Shown here: in pieces, positions 18,757 through 27,550 of the stretch
How the letters are laid out: every line of letters starts with the position of its first letter
Numbering within the stretch: the first letter of the stretch is position 1
Translations under genes and position numbers: made by a program
The notes under the pieces: model-generated
Seen by the model: only the letters and a program-made list of their open reading frames with translations
Database searches by the model: none
What the model was told of the DNA's origin: nothing
NCBI RefSeq assembly: GCF_016583795.1
Contig: NZ_NRRS01000007.1
Coordinates: forward strand, 29,822 to 93,821
Direction of reading: 5' to 3'
Length of the DNA: 64,000 nucleotides
Source: Rhabdochromatium marinum
GTDB taxonomy: Bacteria > Pseudomonadota > Gammaproteobacteria > Chromatiales > Chromatiaceae

Positions 18757-19320
18757 CCCGGCACCTGAATCGTTCTGGCTCTAGAAAAAATGCGGCGGAT
18801 CTGTCAGCTGGACTTGCCGCATCGGAAGCAGATCCTACTTGATAAGGTCATCGATCTTTACGCTCTCATCTGTTCACCCGGAGGGTGATCGCGTTTCGTG
18901 TGATCGCAGGCAAATCGTATCGGCATGACCCAATGATGGCCATCATGGTGTCTAAAATATACCCGGAAATCGCTCGTGGCAACCGCAACGCCGGAGAAGG
19001 CTGCAAAGCATTTGTAATTTAAAAACAAATACTTAGCGATTTTCTAATGCCATAAAAATAATGCGGGATTCTAGTTATCCAAACACAATCCCGTCAAGCT
19101 ATTTTTTTTGGTCGCTCATGAATTGTGGTCGATATTATTTGCTGCCAGACTGGAATTGCGGAAATGGAAGTTGCTTGCCCGGCCGCGAAGGCTGCGGTTC
19201 CGGCTCCTCACCACATCGTCGAGCGGTATACAGAGTGGCGAACGGTCGAATACTGACCATTGCTTGTTGCGCACGGGTTGCTGTAGAAGAGGCTGAATAA
19301 TCAGGCACAGGGATCCCGCG
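18757..19320. other. 564-base divergent intergenic region
   Basis: No gene is seen. It contains the leader of the giant gene with its terminator-like hairpin (18785-18822) and, nearer the plus-strand ATPase, a 7-base inverted repeat CGGGATT/AATCCCG (19064-19093) followed on the plus strand by T8 at 19102-19109. The stretch 19010-19120 is clearly more AT-rich than the neighbouring genes and should hold the promoters of both divergent genes. No riboswitch consensus could be matched. Confidence 0.6.
18785..18822 (-). terminator. intrinsic terminator-like hairpin in the 5' leader of the giant gene
   Basis: Reading the minus strand, ATGCGGC (18822-18816) pairs with GCCGCAT (18796-18790); the loop can extend the stem through GTC/GAC. 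It is followed directly by six U. It ends only 28 bases before the ATG at 18756, and no minus-strand gene lies upstream for it to terminate, so it probably acts as an attenuator of the giant gene. Confidence 0.6.
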
Positions 19321-20895
19321 ATGCGCTTTTTCAACACCGAAGGCCCGAATCAATCCGAGCGTCATTACAGTCTGCCACCCTTGAGCCGCTGGGATCTGGA
19401 CGCGATTCTCGGGCTGATCGATCAGGATAAGTATTTCCTGCTCCATGCTCCGCGCCAGACCGGTAAAACCAGTTGTCTGCTGGCGCTGGCCGAGCATCTG
19501 AACCAGGCGGGTCGCTATCGGGCTTTGTATGTCAATATCGAAAGCGCGCAGGCGGCGCGCGAACAAGTTGCGCTCGGCATGGCGGCGGTGGTGCAGGCGA
19601 TCGCCAACAGCGCCCGCTGGCGCTTGGGCGATACCACGACGGAACCGCTGGCGCAGCAGGTGCTCCGCGATCAGGCGGGGCTCACGAGTCTGGAGTCCTT
19701 TCTCACCCGCTGGTGTGAACAATCGCCTCAACCCCTAGTGCTGCTGCTTGATGAGGTCGATGCGCTCATCGGCGATACCCTGATCTCGCTGCTGCGTCAG
19801 TTGCGCGCGGGCTACCCGCAGCGCCCGCACCATTTCCCCCAGACGGTAATTTTGTGTGGGGTGCGCGATCTGCGCGACTATCGTATCCATTCAACGTCCG
19901 AGTCCGCCGTCATCACCGGCGGCAGCGCCTTCAACATCAAGGCCAAATCGTTGCGGTTGGGGGATTTCAGTGCACATGAGGTGAGGACTCTGCTCGGCGA
20001 ACATACCGAGGAGACCGGGCAGCTTTTTACACCCGAGGCATTGGACCGGGTCTGGGCGCTGACGCAGGGCCAGCCCTGGCTGGTCAATGCCCTGGCCTAT
20101 GAAAGCTGTTTCGAGATGCCCGAGGGGCGCGACCGCGCTTGCCCGATCGGGGTTGAGCTGATCGACCGGGCCAAGGAAAACCTGATCCTGCGCCGCGTCA
20201 CCCATCTGGATCAGTTGGCCGACAAGCTGCGCGAGGAGCGGGTGCGCCGGGTGATCGAGCCGATGCTGGCCGGCACGCTGCCGAGCGAGGTGCCCGAAGA
20301 TGACCGTCAGTATCTGGTGGATCTGGGTCTGTTGCGCCGCGATGGCAGTGGCGGGTTGGTGATTGCCAATCCGATCTACCGAGAGGTGTTGCCGCGCGCC
20401 CTGGCCAGCGGGCCGCAGGATTCACTGCCGCAAATCGCCCCGACCTGGCTTGACCCCGACGGTCGTCTCAACCCCGATCGCCTGCTCGACGCTTTTCTCG
20501 CCTTCTGGCGTCAGCACGGCCAGCCGCTGTTCGCCAGCGCCCCCTATCATGAGATCGCCCCGCATCTGGTGCTGATGGCTTTCCTGCATCGCGTCATCAA
20601 CGGTGGCGGCACGCTAGAGCGCGAGTACGCCATCGGCGCGGGCCGCATGGATCTGTGCCTGCGCTATGGCGCGGTGACGCTGGGCTTGGAACTCAAGGTC
20701 TGGCGCGACGGTGCCCCGGATCCTCTGACCCAGGGGTTGACGCAACTGGACGCCTATCTGGCCGGACTGGGACTGGACCACGGCTGGCTGGTGATCTTCG
20801 ACCGGCGCGCCGGGCAGCCACCACTCGCCGAACGCACCACCAGTGCCGAAACGACCAGTTCCCAGGGACGACGGATTTTGGTGATCCGCGCTTAA
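19321..20895 (+). CDS. AAA ATPase fused to a PD-(D/E)XK nuclease-like domain
   Basis: A 524-residue cytosolic protein. An AAA_16/ExeA-type ATPase occupies the N-terminal half: Walker A at about 43-51 (APRQTGKTS), Walker B LLLDEVDAL at about 140-148. A winged-helix-like middle follows, then a C-terminal PD-(D/E)XK domain with the signature GRMDLCLRYG...GLELKVW at about 440-463 (Asp, then Glu-x-Lys). This ATPase plus PDDEXK_9 design is widespread as a single orphan gene in bacteria, function not established; a defence or mobile-element role is often suspected. It stands alone between the RHS region and psd, with no partner gene. Confidence 0.8.
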   Translation: MRFFNTEGPNQSERHYSLPPLSRWDLDAILGLIDQDKYFLLHAPRQTGKTSCLLALAEHLNQAGRYRALYVNIESAQAAREQVALGMAAVVQAIANSARWRLGDTTTEPLAQQVLRDQAGLTSLESFLTRWCEQSPQPLVLLLDEVDALIGDTLISLLRQLRAGYPQRPHHFPQTVILCGVRDLRDYRIHSTSESAVITGGSAFNIKAKSLRLGDFSAHEVRTLLGEHTEETGQLFTPEALDRVWALTQGQPWLVNALAYESCFEMPEGRDRACPIGVELIDRAKENLILRRVTHLDQLADKLREERVRRVIEPMLAGTLPSEVPEDDRQYLVDLGLLRRDGSGGLVIANPIYREVLPRALASGPQDSLPQIAPTWLDPDGRLNPDRLLDAFLAFWRQHGQPLFASAPYHEIAPHLVLMAFLHRVINGGGTLEREYAIGAGRMDLCLRYGAVTLGLELKVWRDGAPDPLTQGLTQLDAYLAGLGLDHGWLVIFDRRAGQPPLAERTTSAETTSSQGRRILVIRA

Positions 20896-20961
20896 AGCGA
20901 CAAGATTATCATCTCATGCCGTGTATAAAAAAGAAATCGTAGTTTTTCGAACCAGGCGTTG

Positions 20962-21876
20962 TCAAAATTGCGTATTTCGAACGGGACACGGTTTAAGGGG
21001 CGCGCGACAGCGCACCTGGGTGCCGGCGTGCAAGTGCGGCCAGTGTTCAGCAGCGACGGCTGGCAACAGGAGTATCACGGTCGAACCCATATTGAAACGA
21101 CCCATTTCTTCGCCTCGGGCCAGCGTGATCCCGGCCTCATGCGCACCCGGCGCCGGATAGTCAATCCGGGTCAGGCGCTGACCGCGTGGCGGGGTCACCT
21201 CGCCCGCCCAGACGGTTTCGATACTGCCGACAAAGATCGCGCCAACCAGCACCAGCGCCATGGGACCAAAGCGTGTGGCAAAGAGGGTCACCACCCGCTC
21301 ATTGCGCGCAAAGAGTCCTGGCACGCCCGCCACGGTGGTCGGATTGACGCTGAACAGGCGTCCCGGCACATGCAGCATTTGCGTCAGATGCCCGTCAAGC
21401 GGCATGTGAATACGATGATAATCGCGCGGCGACAGATACAGCGTCGCGAAGTATCCGCCAACCAGGGGAGCGGCTAGTTCGGCATCACCGAGCAAATCCG
21501 CCAGCCCAAACCACTGGCCTTTGCACTGGAACAGGCGCGTCCCATCAATGCGCCCGGCGGCGCTGACCGCGCCATCAACTGGGCTGAGCAGTATCGCGGT
21601 CTCTGCCGGCAATGGGCGCGCATCCGCTCGCAGCGCCCGGGTGAAAAAAGCATTGAAACTGGGGTAAGACTCCACGTCAGGGGCTGCGGCCTCGCGCAGA
21701 TCCACAGCAAAATGCGCGCTAAAGCGCCGGATCAGCCAGTGGGTGACAGCCCCCAGGCGCAGCCGGGTTAACCACAGCATCAGACGCGAGAGTCCATGCT
21801 GTGGCAACGCATATTGCAACCAGACGAACAGGCGTGCGGCCGCTGACCGGCGCGCGGAAGGCTTGGTATCCACCAT
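20962..21876 (-). CDS. psd: phosphatidylserine decarboxylase proenzyme
   Basis: Makes phosphatidylethanolamine from phosphatidylserine at the inner membrane using a pyruvoyl cofactor. It is 304 residues, a little long at both ends. Motifs: SPVDGAVSAAG, the catalytic FATLYLSPRDYHRIHMPLDG with its Asp-His-His set, and the self-cleavage site MGST near residue 268 (usually LGST; the Gly-Ser scissile bond is kept). It lies 1 base after the SCO-like gene, so the two are probably one transcript. Confidence 0.95.
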   Translation of the reverse strand: MVDTKPSARRSAAARLFVWLQYALPQHGLSRLMLWLTRLRLGAVTHWLIRRFSAHFAVDLREAAAPDVESYPSFNAFFTRALRADARPLPAETAILLSPVDGAVSAAGRIDGTRLFQCKGQWFGLADLLGDAELAAPLVGGYFATLYLSPRDYHRIHMPLDGHLTQMLHVPGRLFSVNPTTVAGVPGLFARNERVVTLFATRFGPMALVLVGAIFVGSIETVWAGEVTPPRGQRLTRIDYPAPGAHEAGITLARGEEMGRFNMGSTVILLLPAVAAEHWPHLHAGTQVRCRAPLKPCPVRNTQF

Positions 21877-22566
21877 TCAGGGTTCCTGCGAGGGGTGATC
21901 AGCCAGTTGCCGCACATCCGAGGCCACCTGAGCCGGCGGTTGCACAGCGGGGAAAATAGCCACCAGGGCGTTGTGGGGATCAATCAGATAGAGCGCAACC
22001 GGCGTAGCGGCCACGTCTGTATCTGCGTCTGGAGATTGCAGCGCATCAGTCGTGGGCACTGGCCCGACCAGGCTGGCCTGCAAGCGCTCACGTTGCTCAG
22101 CCGAGCCGGTCAGCACCCAGGCTGAGGGCAGCAAGCGGCGAAAGTCCCGCGCCAGGGGCGCATTCAGCGGCGCGCTGACCAGCACCAAGCGTAACTGAGC
22201 ACGCAGATCCGGGCGATCCGCCAGGCGGTTGAAGACCTCCAGCAGGCGCGTCATGGTCAACTGCCCGCGCAGCGACGCCACCGGCGCAAAGCCAAGCAGC
22301 ACCCAGTCACCGGCGAAGGCATCGGATGTCATCGGCTGCGCCTGTTCATCCTCAAGCTGCCAGACCGGCAAAGGCACCGGCGGGCGCAACCGCACGCCAG
22401 CAATGGATGCCGTCGGGGCCTGACGCAGCGACACCTGATTACCCCATTGATAGCCAATCAGAAAAAGCCCCACGGCGAGCAACGCCATGAGCAAACGCCG
22501 CGCGAATGAGCGCCGCTGCCACAGCGTTGGCAGGAGAGATTTGCGGTGCGACTTTGATTCCAACAT
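21877..22566 (-). CDS. SCO1/SenC-like thioredoxin-fold protein lacking copper ligands
   Basis: A 229-residue protein with an N-terminal membrane anchor (about residues 24-42) and a periplasmic domain resembling SCO1/SenC: PVWQLEDEQ, then GDWVLLGFAPV where the family has a CxxxC copper site, then LVLVSAPLN and AWVLTGS. Both Cys are absent (APVASLRG), and no His stands at the usual distal ligand position. It may therefore be structural or regulatory rather than a copper chaperone. The ATG at 22566 is chosen because the longer frame to 22788 overlaps msrB and lacks family residues. Confidence 0.65.
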   Translation of the reverse strand: MLESKSHRKSLLPTLWQRRSFARRLLMALLAVGLFLIGYQWGNQVSLRQAPTASIAGVRLRPPVPLPVWQLEDEQAQPMTSDAFAGDWVLLGFAPVASLRGQLTMTRLLEVFNRLADRPDLRAQLRLVLVSAPLNAPLARDFRRLLPSAWVLTGSAEQRERLQASLVGPVPTTDALQSPDADTDVAATPVALYLIDPHNALVAIFPAVQPPAQVASDVRQLADHPSQEP

Positions 22567-22787
22567 AGCAACGCTGACCCAATAACCAAAACTGACCCGA
22601 TACGACCCAAGCGGCTTGTGGCACGGCAGTATAAGCCCAGCCGCTGCGGGCGGCCTGCCAGACCAGAGGCACCACAGCATCGGGCGACGTTGAGAATCTC
22701 CGCGCCAAGCCTTACCTTGCTTAGCAACACCTTGCTCAGCAACGCAAGCACGCAACCCAAGGCAGCCCACGCAAGCGGCGGAGGCCA

Positions 22788-23210
22788 ATGTTCATGAGTG
22801 ATCGAATCGACAAGACTGAGGCGCAGTGGCGTGAAACCCTCACCCCCGAGCAATTCCGGGTATGTCGCCAACAGGGCACCGAGCCGGCGTTCACCGGCGC
22901 CTACTGGAATCTCAAGGCATCGGGTAGCTATCACTGCGTCGCCTGTGGTGCACCCCTGTTTCACTCCGCGCACAAGTTCGATTCCGGCACCGGCTGGCCG
23001 AGCTTCTTTGATGTCGCAGACAAAGGCGCCGTCGCCGCACAACAGGACCGCAGCCACGGCATGGTTCGCACCGAAGTGCACTGCCAGCGCTGCGGCTCAC
23101 ATCTCGGGCATCTGTTCCCGGATGGGCCGGCACCCACCGGCCAGCGTTACTGCATTAATTCGGCATCCCTGCACTTCGAGCCGCAGGACGCTGAGGAGAC
23201 GACGGCCTAA
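22788..23210 (+). CDS. msrB: peptide methionine (R)-S-oxide reductase MsrB
   Basis: Repairs methionine-R-sulfoxide in proteins. At 140 residues it is a single-domain MsrB with two zinc CxxC pairs (CVAC and CQRC), the GTGWPSF substrate loop, and catalytic RYCINSASL. An internal ATG two codons on (22794) is an equally good start. There is no fused MsrA. It converges on pilT with a 4-base overlap of stops. Confidence 0.95.
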   Translation: MFMSDRIDKTEAQWRETLTPEQFRVCRQQGTEPAFTGAYWNLKASGSYHCVACGAPLFHSAHKFDSGTGWPSFFDVADKGAVAAQQDRSHGMVRTEVHCQRCGSHLGHLFPDGPAPTGQRYCINSASLHFEPQDAEETTA

Positions 23211-24244
23211 CTGAAGGCTTCCTTATTCTGCGCCTTGGCGCGGGCATCGTGTTTTTTCAGCAGCCCCTTGCGCACCAGCTCTTGCAGGCATTGATCCAGC
23301 GTCTGCATGCCATGGGCCTGACCGGTCTGAATGGCGGAATACATCTGCGCGACCTTGTCCTCGCGAATCAGATTGCGGATCGCGGGGGTGCCGATCATGA
23401 TTTCGTGGGCGGCAATACGCCCACCATTGGGCTTTTTCAGCAATGTCTGCGAGATCACTGAGCGCAGGGATTCCGACAGCATGGAGCGCACCATGGTTTT
23501 TTCGGCGGCCGGGAAAACATCGACAATACGGTCGATGGTCTTGGCTGCCGAACTGGTATGCAGAGTACCAAACACCAGATGGCCGGTTTCAGCCGCCGTC
23601 AGGGCCAGACGAATGGTTTCCAGGTCGCGCATCTCACCGACCAGCACGATGTCCGGATCCTGGCGCAAGGCCGAGCGTAGCGCCTCACTAAAGCCCAGGG
23701 TATCGCGGTGCACCTCACGCTGGTTAATCAGGCAGCGCTTGCTGATGTGCACAAACTCGATGGGATCTTCAATGGTTAGAATATGCTCATAGCGATTCTT
23801 ATTGAGGAAATCGATCATAGCCGCCAGAGTGGTGGACTTACCCGAGCCGGTCGGCCCGGTCACCAGCACCAGCCCGCGCGGCACTTCGACAATCTCCTTA
23901 AAGATAGCCGGAGCATCGAGTTCTTCCAGGGTTAACACCTGCGACGGAATGGTACGGAACACCGCAGCTGCGCCGCGCTTCTGGTTGTAAGCATTGACAC
24001 GAAACCGCGCCACACCGGGAATTTCAAAGGAAAAGTCAGTCTCCAGAAATTCCTCGTAGTCCTTGCGCTGCTTGTCATTCATGATGTCGTAGACCAGCGC
24101 ATGCACCGCCCGATGCTCCAGCGGAGCAACATTGATACGGCGCATATCGCCATCGACACGAATCATCGGTGGCAAACCGGAGGACAGGTGCAGGTCTGAA
24201 GCTTTGTTCTTGACGCTGAAGGCCAGAAGCTCGGCAATGTCCAT
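23207..24244 (-). CDS. pilT: type IV pilus retraction ATPase PilT
   Basis: Hexameric ATPase that drives pilus retraction (twitching). It is 345 residues. The N-terminal PAS-like domain begins MDIAELLAFSVKNKASDLHLS; Walker A is GPTGSGKSTT, then the Asp box and Walker B DPDIVLVGEMRDLET, the His box TGHLVFGTLHT, and the C-terminal AIRNLIREDK motif essential for retraction. The AIRNLIRE motif and the length separate it from PilU and PilB. The ATG at 24244 follows GGAG at good spacing. PilU is not in the window. Confidence 0.95.
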   Translation of the reverse strand: MDIAELLAFSVKNKASDLHLSSGLPPMIRVDGDMRRINVAPLEHRAVHALVYDIMNDKQRKDYEEFLETDFSFEIPGVARFRVNAYNQKRGAAAVFRTIPSQVLTLEELDAPAIFKEIVEVPRGLVLVTGPTGSGKSTTLAAMIDFLNKNRYEHILTIEDPIEFVHISKRCLINQREVHRDTLGFSEALRSALRQDPDIVLVGEMRDLETIRLALTAAETGHLVFGTLHTSSAAKTIDRIVDVFPAAEKTMVRSMLSESLRSVISQTLLKKPNGGRIAAHEIMIGTPAIRNLIREDKVAQMYSAIQTGQAHGMQTLDQCLQELVRKGLLKKHDARAKAQNKEAFS

Positions 24245-24351
24245 TGAAGGAACTCCGCGAATTAACACAAAAGGCTGAGGTCACACAGCGCTCATGCGGC
24301 CATTAGCCACAGCCTGACAGCACACCGGCGCGCGCCCTCTGCCTTGGGATT

Positions 24352-24918
24352 CTAGCCTGCCGGTAGCGACTCTGCTGAACCGGGCATTGCATCCGCACCT
24401 GCTGAAGCTCCGGCCGTGGCCTCCAGCGCAACGGCCTTGGCCAAAACCTGCTGTTCCATCCGCGCAGCAAAGGCCTCGACCTGGGCACGCACTTCCAGAT
24501 CGGCGATGCCAAGCATTTTCGCAGCCAGCAGCCCGGCATTGCGCGCGCCATTGATGGCCACAGTTGCCACTGGCACACCAGCCGGCATCTGCACAATAGA
24601 CAACAGGGAATCCTGCCCACTGAGCGCTGTAGTCTTAACCGGCACACCAATCACCGGCAAGGGGGTCATGGCAGCGGTCATGCCGGGCAGATGCGCCGCG
24701 CCGCCGGCACCGGCGATAATCACTGCCAATCCGCGCTGACTTGCTGTCCTGGCATAATCGAACAGCCGCTGCGGCGTGCGATGCGCCGAGACAATGGTCA
24801 GTTCAAAGGGAATGGCAAATTCGCTCAGCACGTCCGCCGCCGCCTGCATCACCGGCAGATCCGAGTCACTGCCCATGATGATGCCGACCCTGGGCCGAGC
24901 CTTCTGTGTTGCGGTCAA
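24352..24918 (-). CDS. purE: N5-carboxyaminoimidazole ribonucleotide mutase PurE (TTG start)
   Basis: Converts N5-CAIR to CAIR in purine synthesis. It is 188 residues; the family core ([47 protein letters not shown]) ends near 165 and an Ala-rich tail of about 25 residues follows. The only start giving the complete N-terminus is TTG at 24918, supported by GGAGG 7 bases upstream. It overlaps the purK stop (TTGA), so purK-purE are translationally coupled. Confidence 0.95.
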   Translation of the reverse strand: MTATQKARPRVGIIMGSDSDLPVMQAAADVLSEFAIPFELTIVSAHRTPQRLFDYARTASQRGLAVIIAGAGGAAHLPGMTAAMTPLPVIGVPVKTTALSGQDSLLSIVQMPAGVPVATVAINGARNAGLLAAKMLGIADLEVRAQVEAFAARMEQQVLAKAVALEATAGASAGADAMPGSAESLPAG

Positions 24919-26087
24919 GGATGATCCTCCCCGGTAATCTCAATCAGCTCGCGAACCTGTTGAGCCTTGCGGTATGCCTGTTCGATGTCGGCATCCAGCA
25001 CGGTCACATGGCCCATTTTACGATAGGGACGGGTCGCCGCCTTGCCGTAAATATGCACCGCCACGCCAGGAATCGCCAGCGCCGCGCGCAGCCCCTTAAT
25101 AACCGGGCGACCATGATGCCCCGGGGCGCCCAACAGATTGACCATGGCGGCCGGGCACAGCTGATCGGTCGCCCCGAGTGGCAGGCCGGCAATGGCGCGC
25201 AGATGCTGCTCGAACTGATCGGTCACGCAGGCCTCAATGGTGTAATGACCTGAATTATGGGTGCGCGGTGCGACTTCGTTAATCAGCAGTTCACCGCTGG
25301 ACGTCAGAAACATCTCAACGCCGAAGATGCCGACGCCATCGAGTGCCTGCACGGTACGCTGCGCAAGTTGCTCAGCCGCCGCCGCCGTTGCAGCCTCAAT
25401 GCGCGCCGGCGCCAGCAGCCAATCGAGAATATTGTGCTCTGGACAGACGCGCATTTCCACCGCCGGATAGCTGCGACTCTCACCATCGCGCCCACGCGCG
25501 ACCATGACCGCAAGCTCCATGGCCGCCGGCACAAAGCGCTCAATCAGCGAGGGCACCGGCAGATGCTTGGCGAAGTCTTCCGGGCCGCGCAGCACCGCAA
25601 CGCCACGCCCGTCATACCCGCCCCGGCAGGCCTTTTGCACCAGCGGATAACCAAAGCTGGCACAAAGCTCAGCCTGTGGCTCCGGCATGGCGCGAAATTC
25701 AGCAACCGGCAGACCGGCGGACGCCAGCGCTTCTTTCTGGCGCAGTTTATCCTGCACCACAGCGAGCAACTGTGGATGCGGAAAGATCGGCCGACCTTCC
25801 TTGCTCAGTTCCGCGAGGATGGTGCTGTCGATATCTTCCAGATCGAAGGTGGTGAGATCGCAGGATTCCGCCAACTCACGCAGTGCCGCTGCATCCTGAT
25901 AATTGGCAACGATCTGATGGCCGGAGACCTGGCCGGCCGGCGAATTGGGCGTGGGATCCAGCACGGTGCAAGTGCAACCCAGCTGCTTTGCCGCTTTCAC
26001 CATCATGCGCCCGAGCTGCCCGCCGCCGATGATGCCAATGCGCGCAACCGGGTAAGGGAAGCGGTCTTGATTCAAATGAGCCGTCAT
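24915..26087 (-). CDS. purK: N5-carboxyaminoimidazole ribonucleotide synthase PurK
   Basis: ATP-grasp enzyme that carboxylates AIR with bicarbonate and ATP to N5-CAIR. It is 390 residues: the N-terminal [12 protein letters not shown] pre-ATP-grasp fold, [19 protein letters not shown]-binding lid, and [18 protein letters not shown] active-site segment. Its ATG overlaps the stop of cbbR (ATGA) and its own stop overlaps purE, placing two purine genes downstream of, and coupled to, the carbon-fixation regulator. Confidence 0.95.
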   Translation of the reverse strand: MTAHLNQDRFPYPVARIGIIGGGQLGRMMVKAAKQLGCTCTVLDPTPNSPAGQVSGHQIVANYQDAAALRELAESCDLTTFDLEDIDSTILAELSKEGRPIFPHPQLLAVVQDKLRQKEALASAGLPVAEFRAMPEPQAELCASFGYPLVQKACRGGYDGRGVAVLRGPEDFAKHLPVPSLIERFVPAAMELAVMVARGRDGESRSYPAVEMRVCPEHNILDWLLAPARIEAATAAAAEQLAQRTVQALDGVGIFGVEMFLTSSGELLINEVAPRTHNSGHYTIEACVTDQFEQHLRAIAGLPLGATDQLCPAAMVNLLGAPGHHGRPVIKGLRAALAIPGVAVHIYGKAATRPYRKMGHVTVLDADIEQAYRKAQQVRELIEITGEDHP

Positions 26088-27184
26088 GCAAAATCCTCAG
26101 CTCCGGCCTCAATGGCCCCCAGCATCCTGGCACTGATCTGCGGATCTGTATCTGAGGCCGGACACAGACCGGACACCCGCATCAAAGCCGTCATGGCCTC
26201 ATGAAGTTGAGCGCGAATGTCAGCTTCACTGGCAATGGCAAAATCGCGAAAGGTTTGCGCCACCAGCGACAATTCGCGCGTCTTGGAATACACAATATGC
26301 CAGCGACGGCGAATCGGGAAGCCTTCAACATCAAGCACTGCAAAGCGCCCGCCGTTGCTTTCCAGCCGTACTGTATGCAGAGACAGCGCCGAGATGCCCA
26401 GTCCACCCAGAATGGCGTGCTTAATCGCCTCGCTGCTGCCCAACTGCATGCGCACCCGTGGCTCCACCCCAGCGGCGGTAAAGTGCTTGAGCACCGCATC
26501 GCGCACCCCGGAACCCGGCTCACGCAGCAGCAGGTTTTCATCAGCCAGCCGGCGCATGGGGATGCGCGTGCTGCCAACCAAGGGATGATCGGCGCGGGCA
26601 ATCATCACCAGGGGATTGGATGCAAAGGGCACTGCATCCACGTCGTAGCCGAGATCATGGTGTTGTCCCATCACATAAAGATCGTCGTCATGCGCGGACA
26701 GACGCTCGAACAACTGATCGCGATTGGTCACATTCAATGACACATCAATCCCGGCATAGCGTTGACAGAACGCGCCCAGAATTTCCGGTGCCACATAGGT
26801 GGCCGTGGTGATAACTCCCAGACGCAAGCGCCCGCTGCGCAAGCCCTTGAGATCCGCGAGCTTGGTTTCGAGATTGGCCAGTCCGTTGAGAATGCCACGG
26901 CAGGCGCCATAAACCTCGCGACCGGCATCGGTTGGCTCAACCGTGCGCCCCACATGGTGAAACAGTGGCGCGCCAATGGAGTCCGAGAGCTTCTTAATCT
27001 GCATCGACACCGTCGGCTGCGTCAGGAAGAGTTCCTCGGCCGCACGGGTGAAGCTGCCCAGACGCACAATGGCCTCAAGCAATTGCAGTTGCCTTAAGGT
27101 GCAATGCCGAACCAAATAATCAGCCCCAGGGCTGCTGAGATTCGGTTCGGACAGCGCGAGCTTGGAAGGAATTTTTGCTGGCAT
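26084..27184 (-). CDS. cbbR: LysR-type regulator CbbR
   Basis: A 366-residue LysR-type regulator. The N-terminal winged helix reads RHCTLRQLQLLEAIVRLGSFTRAAEELFLTQPTVS with the recognition helix, followed by a linker and a type 2 periplasmic-binding effector domain (GRLRLGVITTATYVAPE, LLREPGSGVRDAV). The extended N-terminus (about 28 residues before the HTH) and the LLREPGSG segment are typical of CbbR, the activator of Calvin cycle genes that senses RuBP/NADPH-type metabolites. Its position at the 3' end of the carboxysome operon supports the call. The ATG at 27184 is the first that excludes a low-quality Arg-rich extension. It overlaps purK by ATGA. Confidence 0.88.
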   Translation of the reverse strand: MPAKIPSKLALSEPNLSSPGADYLVRHCTLRQLQLLEAIVRLGSFTRAAEELFLTQPTVSMQIKKLSDSIGAPLFHHVGRTVEPTDAGREVYGACRGILNGLANLETKLADLKGLRSGRLRLGVITTATYVAPEILGAFCQRYAGIDVSLNVTNRDQLFERLSAHDDDLYVMGQHHDLGYDVDAVPFASNPLVMIARADHPLVGSTRIPMRRLADENLLLREPGSGVRDAVLKHFTAAGVEPRVRMQLGSSEAIKHAILGGLGISALSLHTVRLESNGGRFAVLDVEGFPIRRRWHIVYSKTRELSLVAQTFRDFAIASEADIRAQLHEAMTALMRVSGLCPASDTDPQISARMLGAIEAGAEDFA

Positions 27185-27221
27185 CAGGAACGCCAGTGGC
27201 ACACCGGCGCGAAGGTTGCCA

Positions 27222-27461
27222 TCAGTCCGGCCATACCCGGGCGCCTCCGCAGAAAGCGTCCGCGCGCAGCGGATCCAATGCCGGCCCAGTCGACGCCGCA
27301 GTGGCTGAGACAGTAGGCGCGTGCGGCAACTGTCTGATCGCCCAGGGATTATTGTCGCTACCGCTGGTCTCGATGGTGGAAACCTCAGGCGCAGCCTCTG
27401 CCACAGTGTCCGGGGAACAGGCCTCTGGCGAATCATTCGCCGTTTCAGTGTATTCAGACAT
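27222..27461 (-). CDS. small acidic disordered protein, candidate alpha-McdB
   Basis: A 79-residue open frame between acRAF and cbbR, same strand, starting MSEYTETANDSPEAC. It is low in hydrophobic residues, rich in Ala, Ser, Thr, Pro, Asp and Glu, and ends RVWPD with a Trp three residues from the end. Alpha-carboxysome McdB proteins, as known from Halothiobacillus, are short, disordered, and carry a Trp within the last few residues, encoded near the end of cso operons. A Trp also occurs at NNPWAIR. Against this: no ribosome binding site stands out and no ParA-type McdA gene is in the window. It could be a chance frame. Confidence 0.4.
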   Translation of the reverse strand: MSEYTETANDSPEACSPDTVAEAAPEVSTIETSGSDNNPWAIRQLPHAPTVSATAASTGPALDPLRADAFCGGARVWPD

Positions 27462-27550
27462 GGAAAACATCTTAGCACGCGCAACGGGCATGTGCGCATG
27501 AAGAATAGGGACGATGACGGCGTTATCCTGGTGAGATAACAGCGGTATCC

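Noticed and set aside
18823..19060. Riboswitch aptamer (c-di-GMP or other) upstream of the leader hairpin
   Set aside because: Some GCAAA-type motifs occur, but the paired elements and spacing of known aptamers could not be matched on either strand.
25257..26204. Plus-strand frame of 315 codons opposite purK
   Set aside because: It is antisense to a gene with full family motifs, and its own translation is His/Arg-rich and unlike any protein.
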